From: an uncultured Methanobrevibacter sp.
Lineage (GTDB): Archaea; Methanobacteriota; Methanobacteria; Methanobacteriales; Methanobacteriaceae
Reading direction: 5' to 3'
DNA: 64,000 bases
NCBI RefSeq assembly: GCF_902784195.1
Contig: NZ_CACZTX010000001.1
Span: 434,001 to 498,000 of the forward strand
Shown: piece after piece, positions 62,457 through 64,000 of the stretch
Layout: each line of letters opens with the position of its first letter
Position numbering within the stretch: position 1 is the first letter of the stretch
The notes under the pieces: generated by a model
The model's input: the letters and a program-made list of their open reading frames with translations, nothing else
The model's database searches: none
What the model was told of the DNA's origin: nothing
Made by a program: the position numbers and the translations under genes

Positions 62457-63347
62457 TTATTCTTTCAAAATATCCAATAAATTGGTCTTATGCTCACCTA
62501 ATTGGCCTTCAAAGTTTCCAGCTGAAATCCTTTCAACACCAGGGATGTCAATTATAGCATCAATAGCTTTTTTAATAGCCAAGTTCATACCTTCCTGACT
62601 GGTTGCATTTATAACGATTTCAGGAATATAATTTACCCCTTCAGGAACTTTTGACTCATCACCGAGTCTTTCCTTCAATGAAGGGCAATACGGATGATTT
62701 GTACTTGGACCAATTTCAGGGAAATTGGTTTCAGGCTTACTTGCAGCAGAGCATATTCCAAAAGGAGTGCAGACTCCTTCAACTTCCATAATAGTGTCGA
62801 TGATAATTCTGCCTGCCTTTAAGACAGCTTCTTTTGTGGAACACATATACCAGAAGTTACCTCCCATGATTCCTTCTGCATAAGCAAGTTCAGATTCAAT
62901 CTGGAAATCAGGAACTGCAATTGGGACATTGATCATCTTTCTTCCAAACTCTTCAATTTCCCATTCATAGCCATCCCCACAATGGCCTACGCTTTCCATC
63001 ATTCCAATAGCGCCAACAGGATTTTCAGTTATGCTGAATACCCTTGTAAATGGCTTTACAAGAATGTCTTGACGAATTCTGTAGGATAATTCCTTTTCAA
63101 ATTTTTTCAAGTCATCAGTTAACCAGAACTGGACAATAGCTCCAGGTCTTCCATCAGGAGTCTTATCAGCGTCTACAAAAGCTTCCACACCTGCTTCAAC
63201 TCTGCCAATGACAGCACTTGGTGTAGCTGTAGCATCGTAAGCTGCTTCCTTTACAGTCAATTCGTCTTCTGCTGTAATCAATGCTCTGATATACATTCCA
63301 TCAAATGATTCAAAGAATGTATCTTCAACCTTATCATAATTTACCAT
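62457..63347 (-). CDS. Formylmethanofuran:H4MPT formyltransferase paralogue (Ftr-II type)
   Basis: About 296 residues, the length of Ftr. [20 protein letters not shown] at the start, [13 protein letters not shown] (about 60-72) and the end region [11 protein letters not shown] match the family, but the sequence looks more divergent than the primary Ftr of methanogenesis, which suggests the second, Eha-linked paralogue. Ftr moves the formyl group from formylmethanofuran to tetrahydromethanopterin. The start at 63347 follows GAGATGA; the earlier Met at 63356 lies in that site. Its position between a HAD-like gene and a PfkB kinase supports the Eha link. Confidence 0.87.
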   Translation of the reverse strand: MVNYDKVEDTFFESFDGMYIRALITAEDELTVKEAAYDATATPSAVIGRVEAGVEAFVDADKTPDGRPGAIVQFWLTDDLKKFEKELSYRIRQDILVKPFTRVFSITENPVGAIGMMESVGHCGDGYEWEIEEFGRKMINVPIAVPDFQIESELAYAEGIMGGNFWYMCSTKEAVLKAGRIIIDTIMEVEGVCTPFGICSAASKPETNFPEIGPSTNHPYCPSLKERLGDESKVPEGVNYIPEIVINATSQEGMNLAIKKAIDAIIDIPGVERISAGNFEGQLGEHKTNLLDILKE

Positions 63348-63398
63348 AAATGTCATCTCATTAGTAATAAATCAATTAAATATATTCTAAATATAATA

Positions 63399-64000
63399 TT
63401 AACCTAGTCCGCCAATATCTTTACCACGGATATTATTTCTCATCTCTTTGCTTAACTTAAGCAAATGCTCCCTATTTTCATCTGAAATAATCTCTATGAT
63501 TGGGGCATTCTTATTATGGAAGACCTTTTCAAACTCTTCAATGAGAGAGTAATCAACTTCAAAGTCTCCAAATGCCTCATCAGGACCCTTTTCAGAATAA
63601 GTTCTGATAAAGTCCAAGACATAATCCTTATCAAATCTTGAATGAAGGTCAATCAATATGGAACTTACTATTGTATGGTCAGATATCACTGCAATCTCTG
63701 CAACATTCAAAGGATACTCATTTCCATTGAAACTAACAGACAATCCTCCATTATCCCTTGCATATTGCAATGGCTCAACATCAGTTATGCTGTCACCCAT
63801 GTAGATTATTGAACCTTGACCCAAATCCAATTTCTCAACAATATCCTCAACTGCAATTTGCTTACCTTTACCACCAACAGTTTTCACACTTTCAATGTAC
63901 TTGTTGATTTCAAGCTTTGGAAACTCATTGAAGAAAATGTCATACAAAACATTGAAGTCATCTTCACTTTCATCACCATGTTCAAGTATGATTTTTCTAA
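63399..64000 (-). CDS. HAD-like protein (EhaR-like), partial at right edge
   Basis: The frame is open to the right edge, so the N-terminus lies outside; TTG 63947 is internal. In the visible 200 residues SIIYMGDSITDVEPLQYARDN is a HAD motif IV (GDS-x-TD), and LSVSFNGNEYPLNVAEIAVIS follows as in phosphatase folds. This suits the archaeal HAD-type protein encoded as a non-core member of eha operons. It precedes the Ftr paralogue by about 50 bases on the same strand. The catalytic DxD would be upstream of the window and cannot be checked. Confidence 0.7.
   Translation of the reverse strand, partial: RKIILEHGDESEDDFNVLYDIFFNEFPKLEINKYIESVKTVGGKGKQIAVEDIVEKLDLGQGSIIYMGDSITDVEPLQYARDNGGLSVSFNGNEYPLNVAEIAVISDHTIVSSILIDLHSRFDKDYVLDFIRTYSEKGPDEAFGDFEVDYSLIEEFEKVFHNKNAPIIEIISDENREHLLKLSKEMRNNIRGKDIGGLG

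Overview
The window is a piece of a methanogenic archaeon's chromosome, most likely a host-associated Methanobrevibacter (Methanobacteriales). The DNA is very AT-rich. Archaeal information-processing genes are present (Rrp4/Rrp41/Rrp42 exosome, proteasome alpha, RNase P proteins, prefoldin beta, RpoP, L37Ae, L15e, SBDS, Pcc1, Brix). The right end carries a formylmethanofuran:tetrahydromethanopterin formyltransferase paralogue, a six-cluster polyferredoxin, a PfkB kinase and a HAD-like protein, a set seen at the distal end of Eha hydrogenase operons. A choloylglycine (bile salt) hydrolase and a bile acid:Na+ symporter-family protein fit a gut habitat. Species-level assignment is inference.

Layout. 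0-6 kb: membrane and accessory genes, then an ArsR-type regulator with a P1B metal ATPase carrying a huge His/Cys-rich N-terminus. 6-13 kb: HisA-like protein, an iron unit (FeoB, zinc ribbon, DtxR-FeoA regulator) with a DtxR-type operator, TlyA rRNA methyltransferase, geranylgeranyl reductase (lipid saturation) and a secreted protein. 13.9-19.3 kb: a small surface-glycan cluster with a frameshifted coiled-coil gene. 19.5-30.4 kb: the translation/RNA-decay/proteasome superoperon, all on the minus strand. 30.7-37 kb: rubrerythrin, bile salt hydrolase, aquaporin, DUF2193 protein, bacterial-type MetK. 37-49 kb: a large surface-polysaccharide cluster (FkbM methyltransferase, GtrA, polyprenol-phosphate GT2, GT39-like, further GTs, UDP-glucose dehydrogenase) that wraps around upp and stops at uraA. 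50-60 kb: mixed metabolic, membrane and zinc-binding genes plus a 757-bp intergenic region with an elaborate fold-back structure. 60-64 kb: the distal part of an Eha-like operon entering from the right edge.

How they work together. The long minus-strand block joins RNA processing, ribosome maturation and protein quality control. Three of its products (Rrp4, proteasome alpha, Rpp30) end in acidic tails. The glycan genes supply activated sugars (UDP-glucuronate, polyprenol-phosphate sugars) and several glycosyl/methyl transferases, four of which share a short N-terminal tag. Metal handling is visible twice, each time with a palindrome at the promoter of a regulator or transporter gene.

Most notable: the 239-bp fold-back element at 53560-53798; a candidate structured RNA behind psmA (26362-26479); several genes whose Shine-Dalgarno sequence is followed by ATT rather than ATG; and three short tandem duplications that each copy the end of a gene including its stop codon. 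No tRNA, rRNA, CRISPR array or complete transposon was seen. All calls come from reading the sequence; no database search was run.
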